Below, in pieces: positions 34,735 to 46,500 of a stretch of 64,000 nt of DNA. The stretch lies in the NCBI GenBank assembly GCA_964036275.1, contig OZ038433.1, forward strand, positions 46,929,597-46,993,596. Reading direction: 5' to 3'. Both the position numbers and the translations under genes were made by a program. Each line of letters opens with the position of its first letter. The stretch's first letter is position 1. The notes under the pieces are model-generated. The model was not told the origin of the DNA. It saw nothing but the letters and a program-made list of their open reading frames with translations, and searched no databases. The DNA is from Litoditis marina. Lineage: Eukaryota > Nematoda > Chromadorea > Rhabditida > Rhabditidae.

Positions 34735-37700
34735 ATGTCTCCGTGGATAGAAATCCGGTCGAGTATATTTAATCCGGCCTCCGAGCACGCTGCAGTGCAC
34801 GACCAGAAACTCTCGCGACCTAATGACCAGTAAGAAATGTTCACTCTCACGACTTTTTGAACTTGACAGCAAAATTGCACGAAAGAGATGGGAATCAGAG
34901 GTATGTAAAAAGAATAGCACAATGAATTATGGTTAGTAAGGTGTGCAGACAAGTTGGGCATAGATTTTCGACTATTGAGAGAAGAAGTCCACAAACGAAA
35001 AGAATCGAAAGCTAAACCATCATGACGGAAATTAAGATATGATAATCAAATATGAAACTCATTCACACATCACATACAATAGTTATATCTCGAGTCTCCG
35101 AGTTCTTAATGGTAAAAAAGAAATAAAAGTTTGTTTCCATCTGTCACACACAAGAATTTTGAAATAATGAACAAAAAGTGAGATCACACTAATTCACCCA
35201 GTAAAACAAATGTTCGTTCTTCTTTTTCTAAAAGCAACTCCCAAGTTAATCGTAGACAGATTCACTCTAGGAAGTGCACTCAATGACAGACTCTTTGTTT
35301 TGCTGTGATTTTAGTTTGATCACTAACACTTTCAGATCATATAAGTTGTGCTTGGTCTGGAGATCAAACTACAACTCCAACTTGGTCACCCCCTTTACCA
35401 TGGCCTTCTACTTCGCTCTTCTGAATGTGGCCTCGAAACGGGAGGAGAAACAGTCGGCAAAGCATCGACGTCGCCGCCACTCGATCGCCAGCGTCGAGTC
35501 GCCGCTGCTCGATTATCGATTACTTCCCAGGTAGATCACAAGAATGTTGCTTAGCCCACAGGTATATGACGAGGTTATCGATCACTTACTAGGTAGATCA
35601 CAAATTGAGATTGCATGGTTGATCATGACATCACAGAAAACAATGCCACTCGTAGCTGTATTGCAAGGCTCTGAAAAGTTTTGAATCTGATTGTAAGGGA
35701 CAAACTGAACTACTGAACAGTATCCGATGGGGTTGGATCTGAAAGAAAAATTTTGCTCGATTTCGGATATTCTATTTTGTCTGACTTTCAGACCGCAGAT
35801 CGTGACGGAATCCATGATGATTGGAGATGAAAGTAAGCAACGAGAGAACACGTCACAGGAGAGACCGAGACAACAGAGAAGACGGAGAGAGCATGGAAAT
35901 CACAGAGGGATGAGGAAGTCGGAGAGTAGCCACAACACTGGCAGAGTGCAACAGAACAGGTTAGTGGCTGTTGCTAAGAAACTCTGCACTCTCCTTTCCA
36001 ACACACTCTTTTGTGTCTAACTTCCCCAATGAGGCTTTTTAATTTTTGTGAATCTCGATGGAATAGAGAGAATATTGATTTCAATCTGTCTTGTATCTTG
36101 ATATATAATGGTCATGAAACACTCAAGAGAACTACTTTCCTACGTCCAAACTAAACTCGTTGTGTGAATATGCAGATTGTAATAGATCATAGGTCAATAC
36201 ACTAAAGTATAGAAAAATTTGTTTTAATATAACCTAGTGCGGTAGCAATCATCGTAAGGTTCTCTACAACAACATATCACCAATTTATCGTGGATTCTAC
36301 CGGGTACTATGCATGCTTCGAAATGGAAAATTATTTCAAGTACTTCTCATGAGAAAGATCATGGGAAATACTCATGAAGTTGTTATAGTGTTTTACTCAT
36401 GATATAACGTCTCCAACTCTGCGATTTCCGCATAACATTTTGATGTGATTCAATAAACGTTCTCAAATGAATAGCGCTGCGCATATTTGTTTTTGTACAC
36501 AGAAAAGCGAGATTTCAAAAACGATTAATTACATTTTCTCAAAAATGGCTGGACCATTTTTTTCGGTTTTGATGAAGAGAGGTAGAGAAGAAAAAGTTGT
36601 ATAACATATTGAGAACGCTTTCGATTTCTTTGAAGTATTGTAAAGTTATTGAAAATAGCGGTTCGCAAAAATAACTTCCGGCGGCGACGGCTGCATTGAC
36701 CTATTCCGTACCTTTTTCGAGAGATGGCTGGATGAATTCTCTTCAAATTTTCAGAGTTTACTCTGCTGGTGGATATGTTGTCACGGACAAACTTTCATGT
36801 TGATATCTCTACTTACAAAGTTTTTTTCTGTTTAGCGGTTTACGGAAGTGTTTCTTTCTGATAATTGCATATTGTGATGTTTATCACGTCTTAAAAGATG
36901 AAATATCTGCGGTAGTTATGTTAAAACGTCGCAAAAGTACTAATAGGCATAAAAGCAAAATTTTTGCTCTAGGCGGGATTCGAACCCTCGGTGTCTCTCA
37001 TCAGAGCAGCGCCTTAGTCCACTCGGGCATGCAGGCACAGTTGAGAGTAAATACCAATTAGATTGAATTGAACAGCCTACCAAACCTTTTCCACTCTATT
37101 TCAGAAGTCCGAACCGGCAGGATGTGGGTGGCAGGACCGTTAATGGAAACACGGTTCATCCCCCAGCTCCCCGTTTGGAACCGGAAGCTGGAACGAGCAG
37201 GGAGAGTCACCCGGTACGATATAGGAGTGGGTGACGGTTGAGCTTAAACGCATTACTACAACTTATATCTCAAGTTAGAACAGCACTGTGGAGTTCAATG
37301 TGTCACAATAGATAGTTTATGTACATAAACTGTGGTTGTGTAAACTGGGAGAAAATCCATTCAGATATTTTTAAAAGGAGACAACCGCTCAATGTGTTTA
37401 AGCTTAAAACTCACCCACTCGATATAGTCTGTTCCATGCACGTATCACCTGTTACAGTATGCTATTTGAAGCAGGGATGAACAGTTTCATACTTAGTTTC
37501 CACTCCAACTACCCAAAACTACCAGAGATTGCATCCAAACGTGTGGTATTGTTAAAAACCCTCCAACCAGAGTTTGGTTTGTCGCCAAAAAAAGAAACCT
37601 GGCTTTCAAAAACAAACGAACAAGAACTCGAAGTAATTTATCTAGTTACACATTTTTTATTCAACAGCACCAGTTAACCGTTGACCGAACTAATGGTAAC

Positions 37701-40700
37701 ACTTTCATTAACCACTTGGTAACCGCGAATTCCACCCAAAAACGTTGGAAAAAGGGTTACTAGAGAGTTTTTAGAAAAATGGTTAAATGAAAACAGCAAC
37801 CCGGTTTACGGTTTCCTAACAGGATAACGAAATTTGCGGTTCTATGTGAAGTTTGCCGGCTTTAGTAGCTCAATCAGCCATGATAATCCAGAAATAACGT
37901 TTATTGAAGTTTTGTAAGACTAATCATCCAGCACTATTTCCAGCGTAACGAGCGACCTCGCGGGTGTCCCCCCGTCAAGAGTTCCCCTAACAAAAGGGAC
38001 AATTTGGGTAGAGGAAGAGGGAGAGGCGGGAGACCTCTGGTGGCCAAGAGGAGGGTCAGTCCCTCCTACAGTACCACCAGTGGCAGCAGGAGGAGCAGCA
38101 AGGAGAGCCAGAACAGCACGCCGCACAGGGAAAGTCCCGGTGGGTTTTTTAACCGTATCCCTGATTTTCACTGAGTGGAATTAAAGCACGGTTGTGAAGT
38201 TTGTTTGTCTGAAATGGAAATTGTAGTTTTCAGTTCCAGAAACTTTGTATTTTTCGTTACTTTTTTAACGTTTAAATTTTTCTTCGCAACACCCACTAAG
38301 TTTGGTAAATGTGAGAAACACACAGTATTCGATAATAAAACTCTTCTCACAGCTCGCAACCTAGCTGTCACAGTTAATGAAAGCGGTAACCATTCCATAG
38401 TCATATTTTTTGACAGAAAAGTTTGCATATTTCAAATAGTTCACATTTTGCAACTTGAAGAGGAAGTGCAGCTTTGGAATAAATTTGTCTGGGGATGTAT
38501 ACCCGAGGGAACCCTCTATGTTTTCTCATTTCAGGACTATTTCTTCAAAAACATGTATGTGGAAAAAAAGAAAACTCTATAAACAATTGTTATTTAATTT
38601 TTGAAAAAAAAAGAATAGCGCTTGTTGTTAATATTTTAACCCAGGATCAAAATACTAATTAAAGACCGTGTGAAACACTAGCGTGATCTCTTCAGGCAAG
38701 ATTTTTGAAAAAGGGTAAAGAGGTAAGAAACATGCAAAGTAGAACCCGAGTTTACCGAGACTAACAAAAAGCGTTATTATGAGAAATAAATATTTTCCTA
38801 CAGGTTCATCTATGTCTTCGCGGAGAGAGAGTTCCGAGCAAAACAGCAACATCTCCTCCTCTCAACTGGCTCAAACTACACAGAAGGCGAGCAAAGTACA
38901 ACTATAGGCATTATATTTGTAGACATACATGAATAATAATTCCTCAGAAAAATGTTCTGGCTGAAATACTTGAACAACCATTCTCTGGTGAACGAGGAAC
39001 CTAGCCAAATATATTAACGGGATGGGGTCGTACGCATTTGGCTGATTGAAGTATTTAGTAAAATAATATACTTCACATGAATGTTTCAGCTGCCCGGTCT
39101 TAGTGTGGCACGCAACGGAAAGCCGGTAGAAAATCGGCCGTCTCTCAAAAAAGTGACGTTCGAGACGCAAACAACGCCGCTTATACTGGGAAACCGGTTT
39201 TTGGGTTAGTACATTTTCACTTTGTTGAAAGTAAAAAGAAAACCATAACCAAAACCTTAACGTTTCTATTGGCATGTAAACGAGAAGCGTACTTCGAGAT
39301 GCTTCCAGAACTACGACTACGGTGTGGAGCAAGTGCGATCATCGACTTCTTATACTAGTAATAATCCTTATAATACGCTGCCCCTTCGTATTTTTTGTCG
39401 TCATCTTCTTCATGAATTCCTTCTGAAGTTTCCTGATGATCAGATCATTCATTCTGGTTCATTCTATAATTTGATATGTATTTAGGTAATATAAGCTTTA
39501 AATATACTGTTGAGGTGACCATGCGATAGTTCGGCGTGCCAGTGGGACTCCCACTCTCCTCCGGAGCACATCTATGGCTGAGAACGATCGACTCAATAAT
39601 CAGGTAAAAGCAGACAAGAAAGTGTGTAGATTGTACTAGAAGAAAATTGAATTGTGACGTAAAGTTAGCATTCTAAAGAGAATCGTGTACTTTGCCATTA
39701 CACGTTTCTCAGTTCTGCTGCGTTTAACACGTTTCACGTGACTGTGCAATTGACTGACAGTATAAAGACACGTGAATGAGTTGAATTCGAACCTACGCAG
39801 ACTACAACAGTTTGATGGATTTTTTTGCATTGGGCATTTCCTTAGTCCCAGTGATACCTACTGTAATAATAATAGAAAGTTCATCTGCATAGGATAGTAA
39901 CAGAGGGCATACAAGTACAAGTTGCGACAAATACTTTTCGGATGTGCAACTTGTATGTACAGTACTCATTTGAAGTTCACATAAAACCATTATTCGCACA
40001 AGCGCATCAGAACCGAGTGTGCTATCGTATAGTTCTCACAAGAACTCGGCATGCAGTCTTGCGTTCACACTATGAAGTTTTTATCGACACAATCACCAAA
40101 AATATATAATAGAGGAAAATATACCTTTAGTGAGGAGAGTACCGTCTCTACGTGAATATTCCAAAGCTGCCTAATTCAGTGTTGTGGTCGTAAGCTCAGA
40201 TTGTTGTGCACCCAAATGTTTCAGCCGTACCTGCCCATTCTCGCGTGTGGTGTTGGCCTTTGGGGCATGTCTCTGGGAGAAAGACAGGAGGAAACACAGA
40301 ATCTCGCCAACCGAAGTCAAGAATCAGCTGATAGGTGAGATGAAAAGAGTATATGAAGTGACCAACTTTTCGTTGTATCTCGATACACATGAAAAGTTGA
40401 AAACAGTAGCAACTAGATCAAACTAGAAGCACGTCGGAAAAGAGCAACGTGCATCGTACCCTTCGAAAGAAGCAAGCCCTATGATCTTTAATTTATGTGC
40501 TCTTTAGCGAAAGACACTCGAATGTTCCATACACATTACTTCAAGAATTACTGGAATGATTAATGATAAGAGAGCACTATACAAATCAAATCAAGTTGAA
40601 GATGTGAAATCAAAATCATTGGCGAGTATTATATATACTCTCTGATTCCCCTCAAACATCAAACGCATTGTGGATTCGAGAATAAGTCTCTCCTTTCATT

Positions 40701-41725
40701 GTCTCAACAATCATTTGAACTCGGAATATACTAATTCATTTCAATGTTTCAGACCGCTGCGCTCGTGTCTGCTGCGTCGACGTTCGACTTCGGACAAGAC
40801 ACGTATCACTGTCGCCTTCAGAAATAGAGGGTTCAGTGAAGAGTCGCCCGATTTGGCAGGTGATTGGTTTGAATCAAATGGTTTGTAGTTTGATACTGAT
40901 GCGTTTGGTGAAAAGACAGACAGGCATGTTTTATTATTGTCTTTATGATCAAACTATAACACATATCACAATCTGTACCAAAACCACATACAAACTGGAA
41001 AAAGGAATTTAAAGAAGGACGATTATGTGGTCCAATCGCAACGACTCAGTCCTTCAAACTGCAATACATTTTTCAATTGCAGTTTAAAGGACCGTTGACA
41101 CGAGATTGGTCCACATATTCGTCCTACTTTAACAACAAAATGGGAAATGGAATCGCTAAACCCCAAACTTCAACCGTCATTTGGAAGAGGGCCTTTCCCC
41201 GTTCAAGTCATACATAGAGCAAGAAGTTGAGACAACACCATGTGATAAAAAGGTGTCAATTACATGAATGCGTTAAGAAAATACTGTAAGTATTCTAAAT
41301 ATTTTTAAATAGCATATAACTCCGATGTGAAACTGCTAGAGATGGCGGCATGCAGCTATATATTCTGACTGCAACACACAGATGAGTAACCATTCTGCTG
41401 CGCAGTGTCCTGGTTGCCAAACGGTCACTGAGAAATGAGCCTGTAGTACTCAATAGGAAACAAATTTTTTTCGTTTACCTAGTGAAATTTAGCATGTATC
41501 ATCGACTCCAAACATTCTACAAGTTTTATATCTTATAATTTCATAACTTAAGTACTTCAAAGAAACATTCCTCCTACACCTAATTTTATTATTGCCTCGA
41601 ATGTTGTGGTGAATAAATTGATAAATGACTTACAAATATATGAAAAATTAACTATTCTTTGAATTCCAGAGAAAACCCGCCTGATGACGCTTTCGATGGA
41701 CCGTCCAGAAGGCCTCACAAAGTGA
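34735..41725 (+). CDS. Basic Ser/Arg-rich protein of unknown function, complete, 11 exons
   Basis: Exons: 34735-34829, 35336-35530, 35792-35959, 37105-37213, 37944-38139, 38814-38895, 39090-39204, 39530-39603, 40225-40334, 40753-40859 and 41670-41725. Phases agree, giving about 435 residues. The first two exons encode the only globular-looking part (SYKLCLVWRSNYNSN, TPFTMAFYFALLNVASK). The rest is low in hydrophobics, with Arg clusters (KHRRRRHS), an RGRGRGGR box and Ser-rich stretches, so it is probably disordered and may bind RNA. I recognise no named family. The start at 34735 is the first ATG in frame, but the open frame reaches a possible acceptor at 34705. The last exon frame depends on the 40859 donor. 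Confidence 0.7.
35312..35375. repeat. Miniature inverted-repeat element, TAGTTTGATC type, overlapping an exon
   Basis: TTAGTTTGATCAC at 35311 and GATCAAACTACAAC at 35362 are inverted. The acceptor of exon 2 of the unknown basic gene (35335/35336) lies between them, so the right arm is coding (RSNYN). Confidence 0.6.
36966..37037 (-). tRNA. tRNA-like sequence (Leu/Ser type), probable pseudogene
   Basis: The minus strand shows GCCCGAGTGGACTAAGGCGC, a class II D arm, and GAGGGTTCGAATCCC, a good T arm. The anticodon stem and the acceptor ends (GCCTGCA with CTAGAGC) do not pair, so I read it as a decayed copy. It lies in intron 3 of the unknown basic gene. Confidence 0.4.
37670..37810. repeat. 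Degenerate AACCGGTTACC repeat
   Basis: GTTAACCG, GGTAACC, GGGTTAC and AACCCGGTT words occur in intron 4 of the unknown basic gene. The family is as at 5330-5462. Confidence 0.45.
38175..38582 (+). other. 135-codon open frame inside an intron, unsupported as a gene
   Basis: This is the longest non-repetitive ORF that is not an exon. It lies in intron 5 of the unknown basic gene, on the same strand. The product would be Phe/Val/Lys-rich (MELKHGCEVCLSEMEIVVF at the start) with no motif I know. The base composition is intron-like, so chance is a fair explanation. Confidence 0.2.
39638..39766. repeat. MITE family B copy 5
   Basis: A reversed copy (TTTCTCAGTTCTGCTGCG, TTTCACGTGACTGTGCAATT) begins 34 bp after exon 39530-39603. 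Confidence 0.7.
40882..40961. repeat. Miniature inverted-repeat element, TGTAGTTTGAT type
   Basis: GTTTGTAGTTTGATAC and ATGATCAAACTATAAC are inverted about 65 bp apart, just downstream of exon 40753-40859. Confidence 0.6.
41010..41131. repeat. MITE family A copy 3
   Basis: AGGACGATTATGTGGTCCAA and TTGGTCCACATATTCGTCCT are inverted, with TTTAA-like flanks. It is the best-preserved of the four copies. Confidence 0.8.
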
Positions 41726-41772
41726 CATTATGAAGATCCGTGTAATTCAAACTCATCTGATAATCGTTAGTA

Positions 41773-41908
41773 AATATACTGTTAGTCAATCGCACATTCA
41801 CGTGAAACATGTTCAACACAACAGAACTCAGAAACGTGCAACGACAAAGTGCACGATGCCTTATTAGAATGCTAACTTCACGTGATTATTCAATTTACTT
41901 CTAGTATG
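41773..41908. repeat. MITE family B copy 6
   Basis: A well-preserved copy (TACTGTTAGTCAATCGCAC ... CAATTTACTTCTAGTAT) starts 48 bp after the stop of the unknown basic gene. Confidence 0.8.
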
Positions 41909-42133
41909 ATGCTAAAACGTTCGTGTCTATGAAGAATCGCTGTTTTCATTCCCAAAGATCTATCGGCACACTAACAATAACTACTAGTGAAATACACTAG
42001 TGAAATACACAGTCACGATAAACGTGGGTTTCACAATTTAACCACTTGGTTCGGTTTATGGTGCCACGTTTGCTCGGTTTATGGTACCACGTTTGTTCGG
42101 TTTATGGTACCACAAATTTGACTCTACTCTGAG

Positions 42134-42310
42134 CACGTATGCTCTATGCTAGAAGATCTCGTCCCCTTGATCCCATCCTGCGTCTCCTCCAACATACGCT
42201 ATTTCTCTGTCCTTACATCCCGCCGGAATGTAAAAGACAAGAAATAGTGAGGCAGAGCGAGAGACGCAGGATGGGATGAAAGTGTAGGGATCTTCTAGCA
42301 TACGTACTCA
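42134..42310. repeat. MITE family C copy 2
   Basis: ATGCTAGAAGATCTCG and GGGATCTTCTAGCATACGT at the ends, with inverted GATCCCATCCTGCGTCTC / GAGACGCAGGATGGGATG inside. Confidence 0.8.
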
Positions 42311-43523
42311 GGTGACAAGGCTTTTCGACGTCAAAACCAGCGAGAGTCTCACACAACATACTTTGCCTCCAATTTATTTCCGGTAGCCAGATTTTTCTCG
42401 TTTCCGCCGTATGTGATGCTCCCTTCTGCAATGATAATCTCACCATAACGCTGCAAACGTTTTATAGAAACAGTTTGACATTTTTTTGTGCAATAATGCT
42501 CATTTCACGTCTGAAGTGTATGTTGACCTCAATGAGAATGGTGTATTATTATGAATGTTGCTTTGAGGTCAAAATTGCAGTAATCGGTTGCTCATCATTA
42601 TACTTCAACTGCGGTAGATGAAATGCACACTTCTTTCAAAATATGTTGTAGACACATAACACATAATAATATTCTACAACATTTCATATTAACCCCATAG
42701 TAATGAATTTATGCAACATTCATTTGAGTATATAAAGCGAGTTAGAGGTTCTGAGGCATTTTTCTGACTTTGGCAGTTTTTAACAGTTTTAACTCCATTT
42801 ACAATATAAAACACGTAAGATAAATTATGATTTCGGACACGTATAATCTATCTGAATTTTCAATCTTCAAATTGAACAAGTCAACATATTTGATATCATT
42901 TATGTACATTGGGATGTGGGAGTGGTGAATGAAAGGTGCAATTGTAAACATGAAAACAAATGTGACGAGAAAGTTCAGCTGTTCACCGTTGTAGGTTGCG
43001 TTGATTTGGTATCCTTGTTCACTCGATGTTTCAGTACAATCGAACGGCTCTGAAACCACATTGTCGTCAGAAATGACACAGTAATGAAAGGAGGTTAAGA
43101 TGTGAAAACTGTAAAACTCCAACGTTGGTACAACATAGTTGACATAGTGATGAACTCGTACACTTTGCTCCCCAAAGAATGTTAGAAATTTTTGTTTTGT
43201 ACATATAATGAAAAACAATAAAATTTGTTCTTATTAAAGTTCTTATAATGAGTGTATCTTCTACATTATAATGAACTTGGAACTTTCCCGCATTTACGAT
43301 CTGGAGTGACCACAAAAGTGACTGCAGGCGGAACAGTAACGCAGGCTAAGGTGGAAATATATCAGGTCATTTAGTTGAATCAAATATATTTGTGCCACTT
43401 GGATGTTATAGATATAATAATGTGTTAATAAAACTGTTAAAGATATAATGAAACTCAAAAATCGGTCAGTCGTTAAAAAATCAGGGTCGACACGATTTTT
43501 GAGTTCATCGTTCACTGAGTACA

Positions 43524-46500
43524 TTAATATCTATATGATGAAACTAACTCAATGATATGGGGCAATATGATTCCACATGTAGAAACGGTGATAAAAAGGG
43601 TGAACAGGTAGAGACACATTCTGTCCACTGCCATCGCTGCGAAACGCCACTCGGAGACCAACTAAAACACACCAATGTTTCAGCAACATATTAAATAGCT
43701 GGGACTTCCTGATGTGCATGTTAACGTTCATACAGCTGTTAATGTTACTCGTTACATATTGTACACTCTGAAAAATGAATCTTTGAAAAAATAATATTTT
43801 TAAACCTTCATGTTTCTCTGGGGACGTCAATTATACTTCCAACAAGGAAGGTACCCCGGGCTACGCCCGGGTCCCTCCCTTGATGATTCTAGGTCGGTGG
43901 TTGCGTCGAGAAGTTTTTTTTTCTTTTTTTTTCGTTATTGAAAAGTCCTCGAACGCGGTAGTTCTCCTTAACATAGAGCGCGGGAGTTCTTCTTAACATA
44001 GAGCGCGGGAGTTCTCCTTAACTACCTTAACATAGAGCGCGGGAGTTCTCCTTAACTACCTTAACATAGAGCGCGGGAGTTCTCCTTAACATAGAGCGCG
44101 GGAGTTCTCCTTGACATAGAGCGCGGGAGTTCTCCTTAACTACCTTAGCATAGATCGCGGGAGTTCTCCTTAACTACCTTAACATAGAGCGCGGGAGTTC
44201 TCCTTAACATAGAGCGCGGGAGTTCTCCTTGACATAGAGCGCGGAAGTTCTTCTCAACATAGAGCGCGGTAGTTCTTCTTAACTACCTTAACATAGAGCG
44301 CGGGAGTTCTCCTTAACATAGAGCGCGGGAGTTCTTCTTAACATAGAGCGCGGGAGTTCTCCTTAACTACCTTAACATAGAGCGCGGGAGTTCTCCTTAA
44401 CTACCTTAGCATAGATCGCGGGAGTTCTCCTTAACTACCTTAACATAGAGCGCGGGAGTTCTCCTTAACATAGAGCGCGGGAGTTCTCCTTGACATAGAG
44501 CGCGGAAGTTCTTCTCAACATAGAGCGCGGTAGTTCTTCTTAACATAGAGCGCGGGAGTTCTCCTTAACATAGAGCGCGGTAGTTCTCCTTAACATAGAG
44601 CGCGGAATAGTTCTCCTTAACATAGAGCGCGAGAGTTCTCCTTAACATAGAGCGCGAGAGTTCTCCTTAACATAGAGCGCGGTAGTTCTCCTTAACATAG
44701 AGCGCGAGAGTTCTCCTTAACATAGAGCGCGAGAGTTCTCCTTAACATAGAGCGCGGGAGTTCTCCTTAACATAGAGCGCGAGAGTTCTCCTTAACATAG
44801 AGCGCGGGAGTTCTCCTTAACATAGAGCGCGGAATAGTTCTCCTTAACATAGAGCGCGAGAGTTCTCCTTAACATAGAGCGCGAGAGTTCTCCTTAACAT
44901 AGAGCGCGGTAGTTCTCCTTAACATAGAGCGCGAGAGTTCTCCTTAACATAGAGCGCGAGAGTTCTCCTTAACATAGAGCGCGGTAGTTCTCCTTAACAT
45001 AGAGTTTCCAGCAGCAGCCAGTTTCAAAAAACCAAAATGAAAACAGAAAAACACGTACTTTTCACGTGTTCTCTTCACAAAACCAACTACAAAGTGCACC
45101 ATTTATTCTCCGTTTCTCGACCAAAACGCAATTTCCTCAGACTCACAGACAGACAGACCAAGCAACGGTTTTATATTAGTAGATTCCTTAAAAATTCCAT
45201 TCTTCCATACGAAGAATCTAATCCATCTTCTAGTCCATCTCTTCTGATTAATATGACACTTTGCAATGCAAGTACAAAATAAATATTCATTGAACTTTCT
45301 ATTTCTAACTGGGTGTATATACTATTAACGACGCAACCATACTTTTTTCTATCGGAACCCTCTATTTCCTGAAGTATTTACATATACAATGGAAGTTTCG
45401 ATTATGGCCAAAACTCACATTGAGAGCAAAACTCACCAGTTCGTGTTGATACTTCTCCTCTATTTTGCTTGTCATTTTCTTCAAATCTTCCGTTAGAAGT
45501 GCCAGATCATCACAGAATTGCTCCATATACTTCAAATGAGGCGCATTGCTCTCTGTAGTGAAACATTGAGATTATGAATACCAGAGTCTCTTCATTATTA
45601 CGAAGACTCTTACACTGGGAACACAACTTTTTTCAGTCCGCTTCAATCTCGTAAACGGTACCGGAAAAGAAGAAAATCCTCCGCGTTGAATCCTGACTTT
45701 TGTTCATAAATATGGGTCCTAAGTAATGTTGTTTGATAGTTTTGCAGATAAGAGAGAGTGTAGATCACAGATACGCAGACGTCATGACCGCTTACCATGG
45801 CCGCTCCGTACTAATTTGATCAAACGCTGTCGACAGCGCTTTGATGGATGCTCTATCACTTTAAAGATTTTCAATTGGCGAACAGTTCACACTGGGTTCT
45901 GATGTTGCGACTAACACACTGAAATGTTGCGCAGTCTATATAAAAGTTAACAACAGCATACCTTTTGATTTTTTTTGGAAATAGTTTTGAATAATTCTGC
46001 AGTAGACTGACAAAAAAATGGGCACCGTATTATTATTATCTCAGCTGCTAGATCCAACCCTGCGCCTCTCAATAAGTACCCTATTTCGCACAACATTTAA
46101 CCAGCAGGATGGGAGAGCATAGAAACAGCACATGTTAGATGACACGCAGTTCGGTATCTGGGTTTCGAGATATTCCTGAATATGTTCTCCTAAATATATG
46201 TATTTCGTTAAATAATATATCTTATTTTTCTGGCCGTATGGATGACACATCGCAGCCTTTTTCCATCCTCTGTAGTTTACGCTATTTCTTCGCTCTTACA
46301 TCCGCCGAGACGTACTCTAACAGTGCACGAAATGAGAGACGCAGAGTAGGATGCAGATACCGCGAGATGCTACAGTATACGTATTCTGCTGTGTACTACT
46401 TGTTTATTTAGATCGAAAGTTAAGATTTCATGATTTATTTAGTTCATGTCGTTCCGGAATCTGAGAGGTTGCAAGAGAGTATTGTGATCATCTCTGATTC

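Larger units (their letters stand above)
41726..43523. other. Intergenic stretch between two convergent genes
   Basis: It holds MITE B (41773-41908), MITE C (42134-42310) and three tandem GTTCGGTTTATGGTACCACG-like units at 42045-42115. Nothing else is recognised. Confidence 0.55.

Noticed and set aside
34471..34994. 149- and 103-codon ORFs (minus)
   Set aside because: They are antisense to exon 1 of the unknown basic gene. The plus-strand exon has a good donor and joins exon 2 in phase, so the minus ORFs are shadows.
43940..45005. Regular short repeats reminiscent of a CRISPR array
   Set aside because: Units are contiguous with no unique spacers, and it lies in an intron of a eukaryotic gene. 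It is a minisatellite.
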